A DNA stretch of 64,000 nt from assembly GCF_014695385.1 (NCBI RefSeq), contig NZ_JACJOD010000013.1:248001-312000 (forward strand). The letters run 5' to 3'. The notes below the pieces were generated by a model, which saw only the letters and a list, made by a program, of their open reading frames with translations, made no database searches and was not told where the DNA came from. The stretch comes from Trichocoleus sp. FACHB-46 (lineage in GTDB: Bacteria > Cyanobacteriota > Cyanobacteriia > FACHB-46). Below are positions 51,861 to 61,866 of this stretch, piece by piece. A program made the position numbers and the translations under genes. The number at the start of each line of letters is the position of its first letter. The stretch's first letter is position 1.

Positions 51861-53390
51861 TTAGACTGCTTCCTTCCGGCGGGTACTCTTGTCACCCACT
51901 TTCTGGAACAGACCCCACTCAACTTGCTCCTCAAGGTCAGCCTCAACCCCAGCAAACACGTCGCGGAACAGAGTCCGAGAACCGTGCCAGATGTGACCGA
52001 AGAAGAACAAGAGCGCAAAGACGGCATGTCCAAAAGTGAACCAACCACGAGGGCTAGTCCGGAATACCCCGTCAGAGTTTAGAGTTTCGCGATCGAACTG
52101 GAAGGGCTCACCCAATTGAGCCGCACGAGCATAACGCTTCACAGTCGCAGGATCATTGAATGTTTGACCATCCAATTCACCACCGTAGAAGCTGACAGTT
52201 ACACCAGTCTGCTCAAAGCTGTATTTAGATTCAGCCCGACGGAATGGGATATCTGCCCGAACTACACCTTCGCTGTCAGTCAAGACAACTGGAAAGTTCT
52301 CAAAGAAGTTAGGGATACGGCGCACAAACAGCTCGCGACCTTCAGAGTCCGTGAAGACAGGGTGGCCTAGCCAAGTCTGAGCGATTCCATCACCTTTGTT
52401 CATCGGACCTGTACGGAACAAACCACCCTTCGCCGGGTTGTTGCCCACATAGTCGTAGAACGCTAGCTTCTCAGGAATCTCTGACCAAGCTGTTTCGAGA
52501 CTGCCGCCTCCAGCAACAGTGGCTTCAACCCGACGGTTGATTTCTTGATGGAAGTAACCTTGGTCCCACTGATAACGAGTTGGCCCAAACAGCTCAATGG
52601 GGGTGGCAGCATTGCCATACCACATCGTACCTGCGACCACAAAGGCAGCAAAGAAAACAGCCGCAATACTGCTAGAGAGTACAGTCTCGATGTTACCCAT
52701 CCGCAGCGCTCTGTAAAGACGCTCTGGAGGACGAACACTGAGGTGGAATAAACCAGCAATAATGCCAACCGTTCCAGCAGCAATGTGGTGAGCCACAATA
52801 CCACCAGGGTTAAAGGGGTTAAATCCAGCAGGTCCCCACTCTGGAGCTACAGGCTGGACACTGCCTGTTAAGCCATAGGGGTCGGAAACCCACATTCCAG
52901 GTCCAAACAAGCCTGACAAATGGAATGCACCAAAGCCAAAGCAGAGTAGACCAGACAAGAACAAATGAATGCCAAACATTTTTGGCAAGTCGAGGGCAGG
53001 CTCACCAGTCCGGGGATCTCTGAACAGTTCTAAATCCCAATAAACCCAGTGCCAGCAGGCAGCGAGGAATAGCAGACCGGAAAGGATAATGTGAGCAGCT
53101 GCAACACCTTCAAATGACCAGATACCAGGATTGGCTGCCGCTTCACCTGCAATGCTCCAGCCACCCCAGGATTGAGTGACACCCAAACGAGCCATAAAGG
53201 GTAGAACAAACATGCCCTGACGCCACATGGGGTTCAGGACAGCATCGCTAGGATCGAAAATAGCCAGTTCATATAACGCCATTGAACCGGCCCAGCCTGC
53301 CACAAGTGCAGTATGCATTAGGTGTACAGAAATCAGTCGCCCTGGGTCATTCAGAACGACTGTGTGTACTCGGTACCAGGGTAGTCCCAT
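51861..53390 (-). CDS. psbB: Photosystem II CP47 chlorophyll protein
   Basis: Inner antenna of photosystem II in the thylakoid membrane. The 509 residues begin [33 protein letters not shown] and show six membrane helices with chlorophyll-ligand histidines. The large lumenal loop between helices V and VI (about 250-440) is complete, and the C-terminus ([17 protein letters not shown]) is typical. Its start is set by the conserved MGLPWYR N-terminus. Confidence 0.99.
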   Translation of the reverse strand: MGLPWYRVHTVVLNDPGRLISVHLMHTALVAGWAGSMALYELAIFDPSDAVLNPMWRQGMFVLPFMARLGVTQSWGGWSIAGEAAANPGIWSFEGVAAAHIILSGLLFLAACWHWVYWDLELFRDPRTGEPALDLPKMFGIHLFLSGLLCFGFGAFHLSGLFGPGMWVSDPYGLTGSVQPVAPEWGPAGFNPFNPGGIVAHHIAAGTVGIIAGLFHLSVRPPERLYRALRMGNIETVLSSSIAAVFFAAFVVAGTMWYGNAATPIELFGPTRYQWDQGYFHQEINRRVEATVAGGGSLETAWSEIPEKLAFYDYVGNNPAKGGLFRTGPMNKGDGIAQTWLGHPVFTDSEGRELFVRRIPNFFENFPVVLTDSEGVVRADIPFRRAESKYSFEQTGVTVSFYGGELDGQTFNDPATVKRYARAAQLGEPFQFDRETLNSDGVFRTSPRGWFTFGHAVFALLFFFGHIWHGSRTLFRDVFAGVEADLEEQVEWGLFQKVGDKSTRRKEAV

Positions 53391-53915
53391 TGACTACGCT
53401 CCTCCTCTAGATATTCCTACTTCAACGCTTCTTTCAGCATTTTGTTAAGGTGCCGGATACTGATAAACCTACCAGATCTAGAACCGCTGTAACTCTTTTG
53501 CCGTTTAGCACTGTCTACCAAAATTGCCTCTAAACAAGACAGCTTAAGCAGTTTGACAATGCGCTTATAAAGATGAAATGTATAAAGAAGTGTAACCAGT
53601 GTTAGAGCCTAATGCAAGCAAAGTTGATGGTTCCGCAATAGTCCTTCGTGACTTGTAACAGCCTTCAAGATCCTGACATCTTCCGGTTTCTAACTAAGAG
53701 CTGGCAGAATGAGCCTCCTGGGTCAGATCAGCAGCAAGTCATTTGTTAGCTTAGAAACGGGAAGCTTTGATTCTGAGAAAGAATTTGCATTTCTTGAACC
53801 TTGAATGGCTAAGCTGATACATTTTTGCTGCAATGCCCATGCCGCTTGGATAGAGCCGCTTTTGTGATGATGGGTGAATGTAACGAAGAGACAAAGAGGG
53901 GAACGGGTATCGGGT
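53391..53915. other. Divergent promoter region psbB / ferredoxin
   Basis: About 525 bases between psbB (minus) and the ferredoxin gene (plus). No ORF is credible on either strand. It must hold the light-regulated psbB promoter, which I could not pinpoint, and the ferredoxin promoter. Confidence 0.5.
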
Positions 53916-54221
53916 ATGGGAAACATTAAGTTCATCAAAGAGAATAAAGAGATCATCGCAGCGGATGGAGCCAACCTGAGATTTAAGGCGATCGAGAATG
54001 GGATTGATATTTATACCTTCATTGGTAAGATGACGAACTGCGGCGGGTATGGCCAATGTGGTACTTGTATCGTCGAGGTTGTAGAAGGGCTAGATCATCT
54101 CTCTCCTCGCACTGAGGTGGAGGATCGTAAACTCAAAAAGAAGCCTGATAACTATCGACTAGCTTGCCAAGCCCTCGTAAATGGGCCTGTGAGCGTGAAT
54201 ACTAAGCCTAAAAGCTCTTAA
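53916..54221 (+). CDS. [2Fe-2S] ferredoxin beside psbB
   Basis: A 101-residue plant-type ferredoxin fold starting at ATG 53916 ([13 protein letters not shown]); the longer start at 53874 is not favoured. Cluster cysteines are in [14 protein letters not shown] (Cys-x5-Cys-x2-Cys) and RLACQALV (fourth Cys). It is divergent from psbB and upstream of psbM, a gene order I recall from other cyanobacteria. It is not the main photosynthetic ferredoxin; an adrenodoxin-like or thylakoid-associated role is possible. Confidence 0.9.
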   Translation: MGNIKFIKENKEIIAADGANLRFKAIENGIDIYTFIGKMTNCGGYGQCGTCIVEVVEGLDHLSPRTEVEDRKLKKKPDNYRLACQALVNGPVSVNTKPKSS

Positions 54222-54395
54222 GTAGAGATTGAGGGTAGGTGTTGGCAGGGAACCCATCTGTGATACAAGATAGACAGAGCACTGAAGGCTCTTCACAAAG
54301 CCCAGTTCTAACAACAGCATTGCCAGTGGCGGCAACTTGTTTATTTGAGTGAGCTGGGCCTGTTAGTAACTTTGAAATAAATTTGAGGCTGGGTA

Positions 54396-54515
54396 ATGGA
54401 AGTTAATGAATTAGGCTTTGTCGCAAGTATTCTGTTTGTGTTGGTTCCAGCAGTCTTTTTGCTGATTCTCTATATCCAAACTGCCAGCCGACAATCAGCA
54501 GACCAAGACAAATAG
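54396..54515 (+). CDS. psbM: Photosystem II protein PsbM
   Basis: A 39-residue single-helix thylakoid protein at the photosystem II dimer interface. It reads [21 protein letters not shown] followed by [12 protein letters not shown], a clear PsbM match with a short polar tail. It lies 174 bases after the ferredoxin gene, ahead of a terminator. Confidence 0.96.
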   Translation: MEVNELGFVASILFVLVPAVFLLILYIQTASRQSADQDK

Positions 54516-54626
54516 TTTGCTTGAGAGATCGTAGAGACGTTGGGTTGTGCTTTTACTTTCCTCTCGACGGCTGCAAAACTTGGGTTAATTTACGTTTCCG
54601 AGCAACTGAATTGGATTGATACTGCT

Positions 54627-54659
54627 AAGCGCCTACTTGTTATAGAGTGTGGCGCTTTT
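54627..54659 (+). terminator. Rho-independent terminator after psbM
   Basis: Perfect 7-base stem AAGCGCC / GGCGCTT (54627-54633 and 54651-54657) with a 17-base loop, ending in TTTT. It lies about 110 bases after psbM and just before the convergent methyltransferase gene. Confidence 0.65.
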
Positions 54660-54672
54660 GCTATGGTTGCAA

Positions 54673-55635
54673 TCAAACTCTCCGTTTGAGCAAAGTTCTT
54701 TGGTGGGGTAGGCTGTTGCGCTCCCAGAACACGCGATCGCAGTAGCCCTGAATGTGGCGATCGCTTTCTGCTAAGGCCAAACGTTTAGCTGCCAAGCAAG
54801 CATAGTACTCGTCTAGTTCAATTCCGACAAACTGCCGCTCCAGTTTCTTAGCGACGACAGAAGTCGTTCCAGAGCCAAGAAACGGGTCGAGAACCACAGC
54901 ACCCACGGGTGAGCTAGCCAAGATAATTTTGGCGATTAGTTTTTCTGGTTTTTGGGTGGGATGGTCGGTGTTTTCCGGCATTGACCAGAAGGGCACGGTC
55001 ATGTCGGTCCAGAGATTGGAGGCTGCGGTCAACCGAAAGTTGCCCTCTGAGGTATTTTGCCAATCTTTGGGTTGCCCTGACCCATCGGTGTAAGGAGCGC
55101 GAACTTGACGCTTCAGTTGCACGGCCTCAGCATCGAAGTAGTAGTCTTTTGAGACGGTACAAAACCAAATATCTTCGGCGCAGTTTTTCCAATTGGCTTT
55201 GGCTCCCCGACCTTTTTCGCGCTCCCAAGTGATGCGATTGCGCACCGTGAAATAGCGCGAGGCGATCGCATAAAGGGCGAGAGAAGATTGCCAGTCCCCA
55301 CAGAGATAAACCGAGGCTGTGGGCTTGAGTACTCGTACTAGGCGAGACAACCAGCTATCTACCCAATCACTGTACTCTTCTAGCGATCGCTGTTTCACCC
55401 ATTGTTGATTGAATTGCTTGGTGAGGTTATAGGGAGGATCAACTACCAATAAATCCACAAATTGCTCTGGTAACCAGCCCAAAACTTGGAATAAGTCTTG
55501 GCAGATGGTTTGGTTAAGCAGCGTATGAGTGGTAACTGGACCACTTAACTGCAACAGTTGGGATTGGTAATGCGATCGCTCCGCTTCTGTCAACGTCAGG
55601 GTACGATTTCGAGCGGCTCTGACTCTCTCTGCCAC
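54673..55635 (-). CDS. Orphan DNA methyltransferase (DPPY type)
   Basis: Amino-methyltransferase acting on adenine N6 or cytosine N4. Catalytic motif IV is DPPY (66-69) and SAM-binding motif I is DPFLGSGTT (about 250-258). Motif IV therefore precedes motif I, the beta-class order. The target-recognition region lies between them. No restriction endonuclease is encoded nearby, so it is a solitary epigenetic enzyme. Cyanobacteria carry several conserved orphan methylases of this kind (for example a GGCC m4C enzyme in Synechocystis). The recognition site cannot be read here. Confidence 0.88.
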   Translation of the reverse strand: MAERVRAARNRTLTLTEAERSHYQSQLLQLSGPVTTHTLLNQTICQDLFQVLGWLPEQFVDLLVVDPPYNLTKQFNQQWVKQRSLEEYSDWVDSWLSRLVRVLKPTASVYLCGDWQSSLALYAIASRYFTVRNRITWEREKGRGAKANWKNCAEDIWFCTVSKDYYFDAEAVQLKRQVRAPYTDGSGQPKDWQNTSEGNFRLTAASNLWTDMTVPFWSMPENTDHPTQKPEKLIAKIILASSPVGAVVLDPFLGSGTTSVVAKKLERQFVGIELDEYYACLAAKRLALAESDRHIQGYCDRVFWERNSLPHQRTLLKRRV

Positions 55636-55786
55636 GTTTCACCCTCTAAAACAGGCTTGGCTCTAGAGTAGCGTCTGAAAAACCGCTCAGAAGTTTTGCT
55701 TCACAAAGCAACAACCTGGACTAGATTTCAGGAGTGCCTGCCTCTAGCCCAGGTTGGTTGACTCAACAACTCAATTAACTGCAAAC

Positions 55787-56632
55787 TTAACCGACTGTGC
55801 GCTCTAGCAACACAGGGCAATTGGCATAAACCCGCACGTAATCGGATAGGGAGCCGCCTAGCAGGCGATCGAGATCAGGCAAGCCTTTGCCAATTGCAGG
55901 ACGGCGATCGGGAGAGCCTAACATCAACAGGTCAACGCTCATCTCTTCGGCTAAGCGACAAATTTCTTCTCCGGGCTTACCGCTGGTGGAAATGCAACGG
56001 TAGGCAATGCCCCACTTTTTCGCCGCTGCTACAGCAGGGGCCAAGACAGGATCTTGCTCTGGATTGTGCATGGTCACACCGGATCTTTCTTTCTTGGGAT
56101 TAACGTGAGTTAGGAGCAATTGTCCTCCCTTCACATCGCGCAACAAGAAGGTCGCTAAGTCAAGTGACTTTTTAGCTGAGTCAGAATTATCCATTGCTAC
56201 CATGACGCGATGGATTTGCTTTACATAAATGTCGTCCTTGACGAACAACATGGGACGAGAAGAAGCTTGGAAAACATACTGGCTGACAGAGTCTTCTAAG
56301 ATTGCCTCTAGGCGCTTTAGGCCACGGGAACCCATAATCACGAGATCGGCATCAATCTCATCAGCGACGCGGCAGACTTCATCCTTAGGATTGCCTTCGC
56401 GTAGAATCGTCGTAACATGGCCCGAATCAAGGTGCAGGGATTGCACAGCCGCCTCTAGGAGTTGTTGGCCTTGCTCCCGCTTTGCAGCCATTGCTTCAGC
56501 CGTAATTTGGGGCTGCACTACGTGGAGAACTGTAACGGATGCCCGTTGCATGGACGGAATGGCCATTAAAGCCTTGAGCATCTCTTCAGAGTGTCCATTT
56601 CCGGAATCAGCTAGCAGAATTCTCTCAATCAT
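55787..56632 (-). CDS. Tandem universal stress protein
   Basis: A 281-residue cytoplasmic protein of two UspA domains (1-143 and 145-281). The ATP-binding loop is well kept in the first half (MGSRGLKRLEAILEDSVSQYVF). In the second half it is altered by an insertion (MLGSPDRRPAIGKGLPDLDRLLGGSLSDYV), so that half may not bind nucleotide in the usual way. Tandem Usp proteins respond to starvation, oxidative or light stress; no specific role can be read here. Confidence 0.9.
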   Translation of the reverse strand: MIERILLADSGNGHSEEMLKALMAIPSMQRASVTVLHVVQPQITAEAMAAKREQGQQLLEAAVQSLHLDSGHVTTILREGNPKDEVCRVADEIDADLVIMGSRGLKRLEAILEDSVSQYVFQASSRPMLFVKDDIYVKQIHRVMVAMDNSDSAKKSLDLATFLLRDVKGGQLLLTHVNPKKERSGVTMHNPEQDPVLAPAVAAAKKWGIAYRCISTSGKPGEEICRLAEEMSVDLLMLGSPDRRPAIGKGLPDLDRLLGGSLSDYVRVYANCPVLLERTVG

Positions 56633-57046
56633 GGTTTCGCCTCGTGCCCAACAAAATTGTCTAGTTTCTTAAATTGATGCCTGAACAGTTCGGTGATTGG
56701 TAACACCTTTTAATCATTCATTAAGTTGAATGATCGAATGGCTCAAAAACTTTAGCCTTCTTCTTACAAGATCATCATATCTACGGATAGTGAATGGTCC
56801 TATTCTCTTAAAGATTTGTGATTCCAATTTCTTGTTAAGAAGTGTCACGATTATTAGGTCAAAAGTATCTGTGTAAAGGATTTGTAGTAATCAAACTCAG
56901 TTTTCATTCTGAGAGGAGAGTAAAAATCGACAGTTTGAATTGATTCAGCAAAATTAGGCCTAGGCGAACTTAAATAATCTGAACAATTAGTGTAAAAATT
57001 AGTTTAGAAATTAATGTAAAACTTAGATTTTTTAGGCGATCGCAAC
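56633..57046. other. Divergent intergenic region, AT-rich
   Basis: About 410 bases between the stress protein (minus) and the thioesterase (plus). A perfect 8-base dyad ATCATTCA / TGAATGAT (56713-56720 and 56727-56734) lies about 80 bases upstream of the stress protein start and may be an operator. No ORF or RNA gene was found. Confidence 0.5.
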
Positions 57047-57541
57047 GTGTCGGAAAGTAAACAAATACAACCTCAAGTTCCTGCTTCGGGAGCAATTCAA
57101 AGCCCACCGTTGTTCGCATCGGGAAGTTGGTTTGAGTACCCGGTGCGGGTTCATCCTAACCATACTGACTATGCTGGAGCCGTTTGGCATGGTGCTTATG
57201 TGGCTTGGATGGAAGAAGCTCGAATTGAATGCCTACGCGCGATCGGCATTGATTATGCTGACCTAGTTGCGTTGGGTTGTGACTTACCTGTAGTGGATCT
57301 GTCAGTGCGCTATCATCGCTCCCTCCGCCTAGGCATGTCGGCGATCGTTAAAGCTCGGATGGCCGATGTCGATGGAGTGCGAATCAACTGGGATTATCAG
57401 ATTCAATCTCCGGACGGCGCGGAACTATACCTGACAGCGCGGGTGATCTTGGTAGCGGTTGATCGGGAAAAAGGCAAAATTATGCGGAGACTGCCGCCCG
57501 CTGTCAAAGATGCCTTGGCTCGATTGGTAGGTGTGAGCTAA
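57047..57541 (+). CDS. Hotdog-fold acyl-CoA thioesterase (4HBT family)
   Basis: Predicted acyl- or aroyl-CoA thioesterase, 164 residues, GTG start. The 4HBT pattern is visible: YPVRVHPNHTDYAGAVWHGAYVAWMEEARIE, with the catalytic Asp replaced by the HTDYAG arrangement usual in the family. The first 28 residues are a low-complexity extension. A DHNA-CoA thioesterase (phylloquinone pathway) role is possible, as such enzymes are 4HBT proteins in cyanobacteria, but the sequence alone does not decide it. It converges on the next gene with an 11-base gap. Confidence 0.87.
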   Translation: MSESKQIQPQVPASGAIQSPPLFASGSWFEYPVRVHPNHTDYAGAVWHGAYVAWMEEARIECLRAIGIDYADLVALGCDLPVVDLSVRYHRSLRLGMSAIVKARMADVDGVRINWDYQIQSPDGAELYLTARVILVAVDREKGKIMRRLPPAVKDALARLVGVS

Positions 57542-57552
57542 CAAGCTTGCAA

Positions 57553-57774
57553 TTAGCTGCCAAACAGGAACTGCCAAACAGCCTGAACGATTTGGAGAAC
57601 TTGATTCCATACTTCTTGGAAGCCAATTCCAAAGAACAGTTGCAGCGCCAGAATCCCTAAAGCGACCAAGATGGCCGTTTTGACTGTGGTTTTGACCAGG
57701 TTGATTAAAGCCGTAAAAACCAGTGCCGCCACGATGAGGGCAGCGAGGATCAGGATCAGTTCTCCACCCATCAT
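57553..57774 (-). CDS. Small membrane protein
   Basis: A 73-residue membrane protein starting MMGGELILIL at 57774, 4 bases after a near-perfect GGAGG (anti-SD match), so a longer start at 57804 is rejected. Two hydrophobic helices (LILILAALIVAALVFTALI and TAILVALGILALQLFFGIGF) are joined by a short Lys-containing turn (NLVKTTVKT). The C-terminus (EVWNQVLQIVQAVWQFLFG) is amphipathic. No known domain. It is convergent with the thioesterase gene. Confidence 0.78.
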   Translation of the reverse strand: MMGGELILILAALIVAALVFTALINLVKTTVKTAILVALGILALQLFFGIGFQEVWNQVLQIVQAVWQFLFGS

Positions 57775-57860
57775 GTCACCTCCAATTTCCAGGCGATCGC
57801 TCAACCTTGAATTCAGCCTAAGCTTGCCTGTTGCTAATGAATGACTGGAATGAGTCGATG

Positions 57861-59057
57861 TTAACGCAGAGAGATCAGGCGATCGCCTTGGTTGAGTTCC
57901 TCAGTTGCTTGCAAAACAGCTTGTCTAGCCCACTGGTCAGCCGCCACAATGTCTTGCAAGGAAGGAGTAGCTGAGTTTTGGGTTTGGTAGCGATCGCAAG
58001 CGGTTTCGATTAGGCGAGGGATATCTAAGAAGCGAACCTTTTCGTCGAGGAACAGGGCTACTGCTTGCTCATTTGCAGCGTTGAGAACCGCTGGCATCGA
58101 GCCACCCGCACGACCCGCAGCATAAGCCAACTGCATACAAGGATACTTCTGGTGATCGGGAGCGCGGAAGGTGAGGTCGCCTGCTTTCACTAAATCGAGG
58201 CGTTCCCAGTTGGTGTAGATGCGATCGGGCCAAGACAGAGCGTAGAGCAGAGGTAGGCGCATATCGGGCCAACCCAGCTGCGCCAAGACAGAGGTATCTT
58301 GCAGCTCAATCAGTGAGTGAATAATGCTCTGGGGATGGATGACGATTTCGATGTCGTCGTAGTCCATGCCGAAGAGGTAGTGCGCTTCGATGACTTCCAA
58401 TCCCTTGTTCATGAGGGTGGCCGAGTCTACCGTAATCTTCCGACCCATTGACCAGTTGGGATGCTTAAGTGCATCAGCCACTGTCACCTGGGGCAGTTTC
58501 TCCACAGGCCAATCGCGGAATGCACCACCGGAAGCAGTCAGCAGAATTCGCCGCAGTCCACCTTTGGGAACTCCTTGTAAGCACTGGAAAATAGCCGAGT
58601 GCTCGGAGTCGGCAGGCAACAGTTTGATGCCATGTTTCTCGACTAAGGGCAGCACTACAGGGCCACCTGCAATCAAAGTTTCTTTGTTGGCGAGGGCAAT
58701 ATCTTTCCCTGCTTCGATCGCGGCGATCGTGGGAAGCAAACCTGCACAACCAACAATTCCAGTAACGACGGCTTCTGAGTCGCCATATCGCGCCACTTCT
58801 ATAATTCCCGCATCCCCCGTGAGCAGAATCGGCTGGGGGTCGAGGTCTGCGATCGCCTCCTTCAGCTCTGGCATTTTCTCCTCGTCACACAGGGCCACAA
58901 TTTCTGGCTTAAATTGTCGAATCTGTTGCGCCAGTAGTTCGACATTCCGTCCAGCCGCTAACCCAACAATCCGAAATTGATCGGGATATTGGGAAACAAT
59001 GTCTAGCGTTTGCGTACCAATCGAGCCAGTGGAGCCGAGGAGAGTAATTGCTTTCAC
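57861..59057 (-). CDS. dxr: 1-Deoxy-D-xylulose 5-phosphate reductoisomerase
   Basis: Second enzyme of the MEP isoprenoid pathway, converting DXP to MEP with NADPH; the target of fosmidomycin. The 398 residues carry the Rossmann start [16 protein letters not shown], the metal/substrate site [15 protein letters not shown], and [11 protein letters not shown]. Length is standard. It is followed downstream by the small membrane protein gene. Confidence 0.97.
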   Translation of the reverse strand: MKAITLLGSTGSIGTQTLDIVSQYPDQFRIVGLAAGRNVELLAQQIRQFKPEIVALCDEEKMPELKEAIADLDPQPILLTGDAGIIEVARYGDSEAVVTGIVGCAGLLPTIAAIEAGKDIALANKETLIAGGPVVLPLVEKHGIKLLPADSEHSAIFQCLQGVPKGGLRRILLTASGGAFRDWPVEKLPQVTVADALKHPNWSMGRKITVDSATLMNKGLEVIEAHYLFGMDYDDIEIVIHPQSIIHSLIELQDTSVLAQLGWPDMRLPLLYALSWPDRIYTNWERLDLVKAGDLTFRAPDHQKYPCMQLAYAAGRAGGSMPAVLNAANEQAVALFLDEKVRFLDIPRLIETACDRYQTQNSATPSLQDIVAADQWARQAVLQATEELNQGDRLISLR

Positions 59058-59176
59058 AATCGCTTAAGAATTGACTGCAATTCCACTATAAATGGCGATG
59101 GACACGTTCTAACCAACCAGAAGCTGGGTTTATTTCTGCTCATCTCATGCTGCTGGCTTTATGCATGGCGATCGCT

Positions 59177-59686
59177 TTACGAACCCTTAGCCTCTCGAAA
59201 CATCATTAAAAGGTCAAGGGATACGGGCTCAGCAACACCGAGGATGGTGAGAATGGCATGAGCTTGACCACGATGGTGAGTCTGGTGATTAAAGAAGTGA
59301 GAGAGAATTTCGCCCAGAGGTTGACGGTGAGCTGCTCCGTCGAGCGTGTGATAGCTCAACTCTTGATTAAGCTCTGCTTCAGTTAATCCTTCAATAAATT
59401 GCAGAATGCGATCGTCTTCGGCTTCTCTGGCGGCTTGGAGGGAAGGTAAGTCTTCAAAGGCGATCGCGTTCAACTTATCAGGATGCTCTCCAGTTCCAGT
59501 GATCCGCCGCATCCAAATGCGATCGGCTGTAAGGATGTGGTTTAGTGTTCCTTGTAAGCTACCAAAATACGCCCCTACGTTTTTACGATAGGCTTCATTG
59601 GGCAATTCACGAGCCATTTTGTAGAGTCTGGCATTCGCCCAAGCGTTATATTTTGCGATCGTGACAAAATGCGATTTCAGGTTCAT
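59177..59686 (-). CDS. DinB-family metalloprotein
   Basis: A 169-residue four-helix-bundle protein of the DinB/YfiT family. The metal-binding histidines are visible: one in GTLNHILTADRIW and two in FFNHQTHHRGQ. Members are often bacillithiol or other thiol transferases, but in cyanobacteria the substrate is unknown. It begins 8 bases downstream of the stop of the amber-split gene and may share its transcript. Confidence 0.92.
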   Translation of the reverse strand: MNLKSHFVTIAKYNAWANARLYKMARELPNEAYRKNVGAYFGSLQGTLNHILTADRIWMRRITGTGEHPDKLNAIAFEDLPSLQAAREAEDDRILQFIEGLTEAELNQELSYHTLDGAAHRQPLGEILSHFFNHQTHHRGQAHAILTILGVAEPVSLDLLMMFREAKGS

Positions 59687-59694
59687 GGCTCTAT

Positions 59695-60483
59695 CTACTC
59701 AAAGAACCATTTGTAGACTGTGACTTCCTGTCCAGGCTGATTATTTACCGTTATGACTACCAAGGTTTTTCCCTCTTCATTTTTAAAGTGAAAGCGACAG
59801 AGACCTAATCCTGTGCCAGAACATGAAGTTACTTCTTGATAACCTTTTTCAGAGAATAGATACTTAACAGAAGAATTCTCTAAATCCGGAAACAAACCCA
59901 TGCTGGCAGGAATTTGTGCCTACCAGCCTTGATTGAGTAAAAGTTGTCTTGCCTCTTCATATGGCATCATTTGTTTCAAGCTGATTGACACGGAACCTTG
60001 CTTAGAAGAACTTTGAGATTGGCTACTTGATTCATCACTAGTTGCTCTTTGGAGATAAATTGTAAAAGTTTCGTTTGGATCAACCTGTAGATTTAAAATT
60101 TGTCTTTTCAGTTGAAAGCCATCCTTACTTAAAATCACTTCAATATCTTTTCTCCTTGGAACTTCAATATTGACATATCCATTGCTGTCCGTATATCTAG
60201 ATATTGGGGCACCATTAAAGATAAATCGAACTTCTACTTGTTCAATAGGCTGATTGTCAGTTGTATAAATATTAAAACCCACCTCCATCATCTCATTTGG
60301 CTTAGTTTGGGATTGAGTATTTTCAGTTGTAGAGCCTTGAGGAAAAATCTTCTGCACCAAGCCTGGGAAAAACTGTGGAAAGCCTATTGCTGTTATGAGA
60401 GCTGCTACTCCAGTTAATACAGCAGTAGTAATGGCTGCCCATCCATCAAGCTTTGACTTTTTATCTTCTTTTCCATCTGGCAT
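59695..60483 (-). pseudogene. Membrane-anchored gene split by an in-frame amber codon
   Basis: Two ORFs are joined by a single TAG at 59920-59922 in one continuous frame. The first (187 residues, ATG 60483) has a membrane helix (AAITTAVLTGVAALITAIGFP) and an Ig-like/carboxypeptidase-regulatory domain (about 70-150), then YEEARQLLLNQGW before the stop. The frame continues AQIPASMGLFPDL and a Cys-containing domain with TSCSGTGLGLCRFHF. A one-base change (CAG to TAG) would restore a 262-residue protein. I recall the YEEARxLLxxxGW plus CSGTGxGxCRFxF pair as one domain in other cyanobacterial proteins. Recent inactivation is likeliest. Confidence 0.8.
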
Positions 60484-60724
60484 ATATGACTTAAACCTTA
60501 GTGATCAAGGAGGTATGAAGGAAAATCGAAATTCAACTGCATAAAGACTACAAGCTCAATCGATTCTATGGCATCTAATTTCCTAGCTACAATCATCTAT
60601 TGCAGCTTCAGATAAGTAAGCGTTTCAAATAATCTGTCGCAGGTGAGCTGACCCAGAGAGGCGTTTTGGGTTGATATAGTAGCAAAGCGATCGCAAACCC
60701 TAACCCTTATTGGCATTCTCGACC

Positions 60725-60937
60725 ATGTCCCCGGTGGATTTTTCACAGCAGACCATTTCTGTCACCTTAGATGCAGCACTGGTGCAACAGGTAGACCAAC
60801 TAACCAGCGATCGCGATCGCGCCATTGCTGAAGGTTTGCGTTGGTGGTGCGAAAAACAATCAGCTCAACAACGACTAGCGTTTGCCCAAGCTCGGCACGA
60901 ACGCCACGAACGCGACGAGACAGGTTGGTTAGTGTAA
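60725..60937 (+). CDS. Ribbon-helix-helix protein
   Basis: A 70-residue DNA-binding protein from ATG 60725 (the TTG at 60710 adds five residues). It resembles CopG/antitoxin RHH proteins: QTISVTLDAALVQQVDQL forms the ribbon and first helix, SDRDRAIAEGLRWWC the second helix. The tail is rich in Arg/His/Glu. No toxin gene follows; the next gene, 5 bases on, is an ABC transporter ATPase, so this may be a local regulator of the exporter operon. Confidence 0.78.
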   Translation: MSPVDFSQQTISVTLDAALVQQVDQLTSDRDRAIAEGLRWWCEKQSAQQRLAFAQARHERHERDETGWLV

Positions 60938-60942
60938 GCCAC

Positions 60943-61866
60943 ATGATTGCACTCGAAGCCTACAACCTGAGCAAAACCTATCGCGATCGCGGCAAACAAA
61001 TTCAAGCCGTGCGCGATGTTTCCTTAACCATCAAACCCGGAGAAGTTCTCGCGTTTTTAGGGCCAAACGGAGCAGGCAAAACAACCACGATCAAGATGAT
61101 TGCGGGCTTGATTCGGCCTGACTCTGGCTTTGTCAAAATTGCTGGCAGTGACCCCCACCGCGACCCCTGCGCCTTAAAGCTGCTGGGTGCAGTTTTGGAA
61201 GGCAATCGTAATGTCTACTGGCGGCTCAGCCCAGAAGAAAATCTGGAATACTTTGGCATGTTGCGGGGGCTGGATCAACGTCAGGCGAAACGGTATGGGC
61301 GATCGCTGCTAGAACGCTTTGGCTTGATGGATAAACGTCGGAGTCCAGTGCAAGCGCTGTCACGAGGAATGCAACAGAAACTAGCGATCGCCGTAGCTCT
61401 GGTGCATCAACCGCAACTTTTACTGTTAGATGAACCCACCCTGGGCCTTGATGTAGAAGCTACCGAGAACGTCAAAGCTTTGGTACGCGAAATTGCTGAA
61501 GAAGGACGGGCGATTTTGCTCACCACCCACCAACTCGACATTGCCGAACAGCTTTCCGATCGCGTGGCGATTATTCAAGCAGGTGAAATTATTGCTGAGG
61601 AACCTACCCGTGAGTTAATTCGGCAATTCTCTGGGTCTGCTTACACCATTGAACTCGAAAGCCCATTGGATGCCAAGCAGAGTCAGGCGATCGCGGCCTT
61701 GGGTGCAGTCGTTGAAACTGAACAAACCGTATATGTTCAGGGTGCTGAAACGTTGTATCAGGTGTTTGCTATTTTGCAGCCCTTGCCGATTCTGCGGGTG
61801 AAGAAAGACCAAGCTGATTTGACAGGCATCTTTTTGAAACTGGTGCGGGAGGGGCGAGATGCTTAA
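60943..61866 (+). CDS. ABC exporter ATP-binding protein
   Basis: ATPase of an ABC-2 type exporter (DrrA/CcmA-like), 307 residues from ATG 60943. Walker A GPNGAGKTTT, Q-loop region, signature variant LSRGMQQKLAIAVALVHQP and Walker B LLLLDEPTLGLDVEATE are complete, with the switch His in TTHQLD. The C-terminal 80 residues follow the usual DrrA extension. It overlaps the permease gene by 8 bases and lies 5 bases after the RHH gene. Substrate unknown (drug, lipid or polysaccharide). Confidence 0.92.
   Translation: MIALEAYNLSKTYRDRGKQIQAVRDVSLTIKPGEVLAFLGPNGAGKTTTIKMIAGLIRPDSGFVKIAGSDPHRDPCALKLLGAVLEGNRNVYWRLSPEENLEYFGMLRGLDQRQAKRYGRSLLERFGLMDKRRSPVQALSRGMQQKLAIAVALVHQPQLLLLDEPTLGLDVEATENVKALVREIAEEGRAILLTTHQLDIAEQLSDRVAIIQAGEIIAEEPTRELIRQFSGSAYTIELESPLDAKQSQAIAALGAVVETEQTVYVQGAETLYQVFAILQPLPILRVKKDQADLTGIFLKLVREGRDA

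Noticed and set aside
58390-58980. 196-residue ORF on the plus strand
   Set aside because: It is antisense to dxr and has no recognisable domain.
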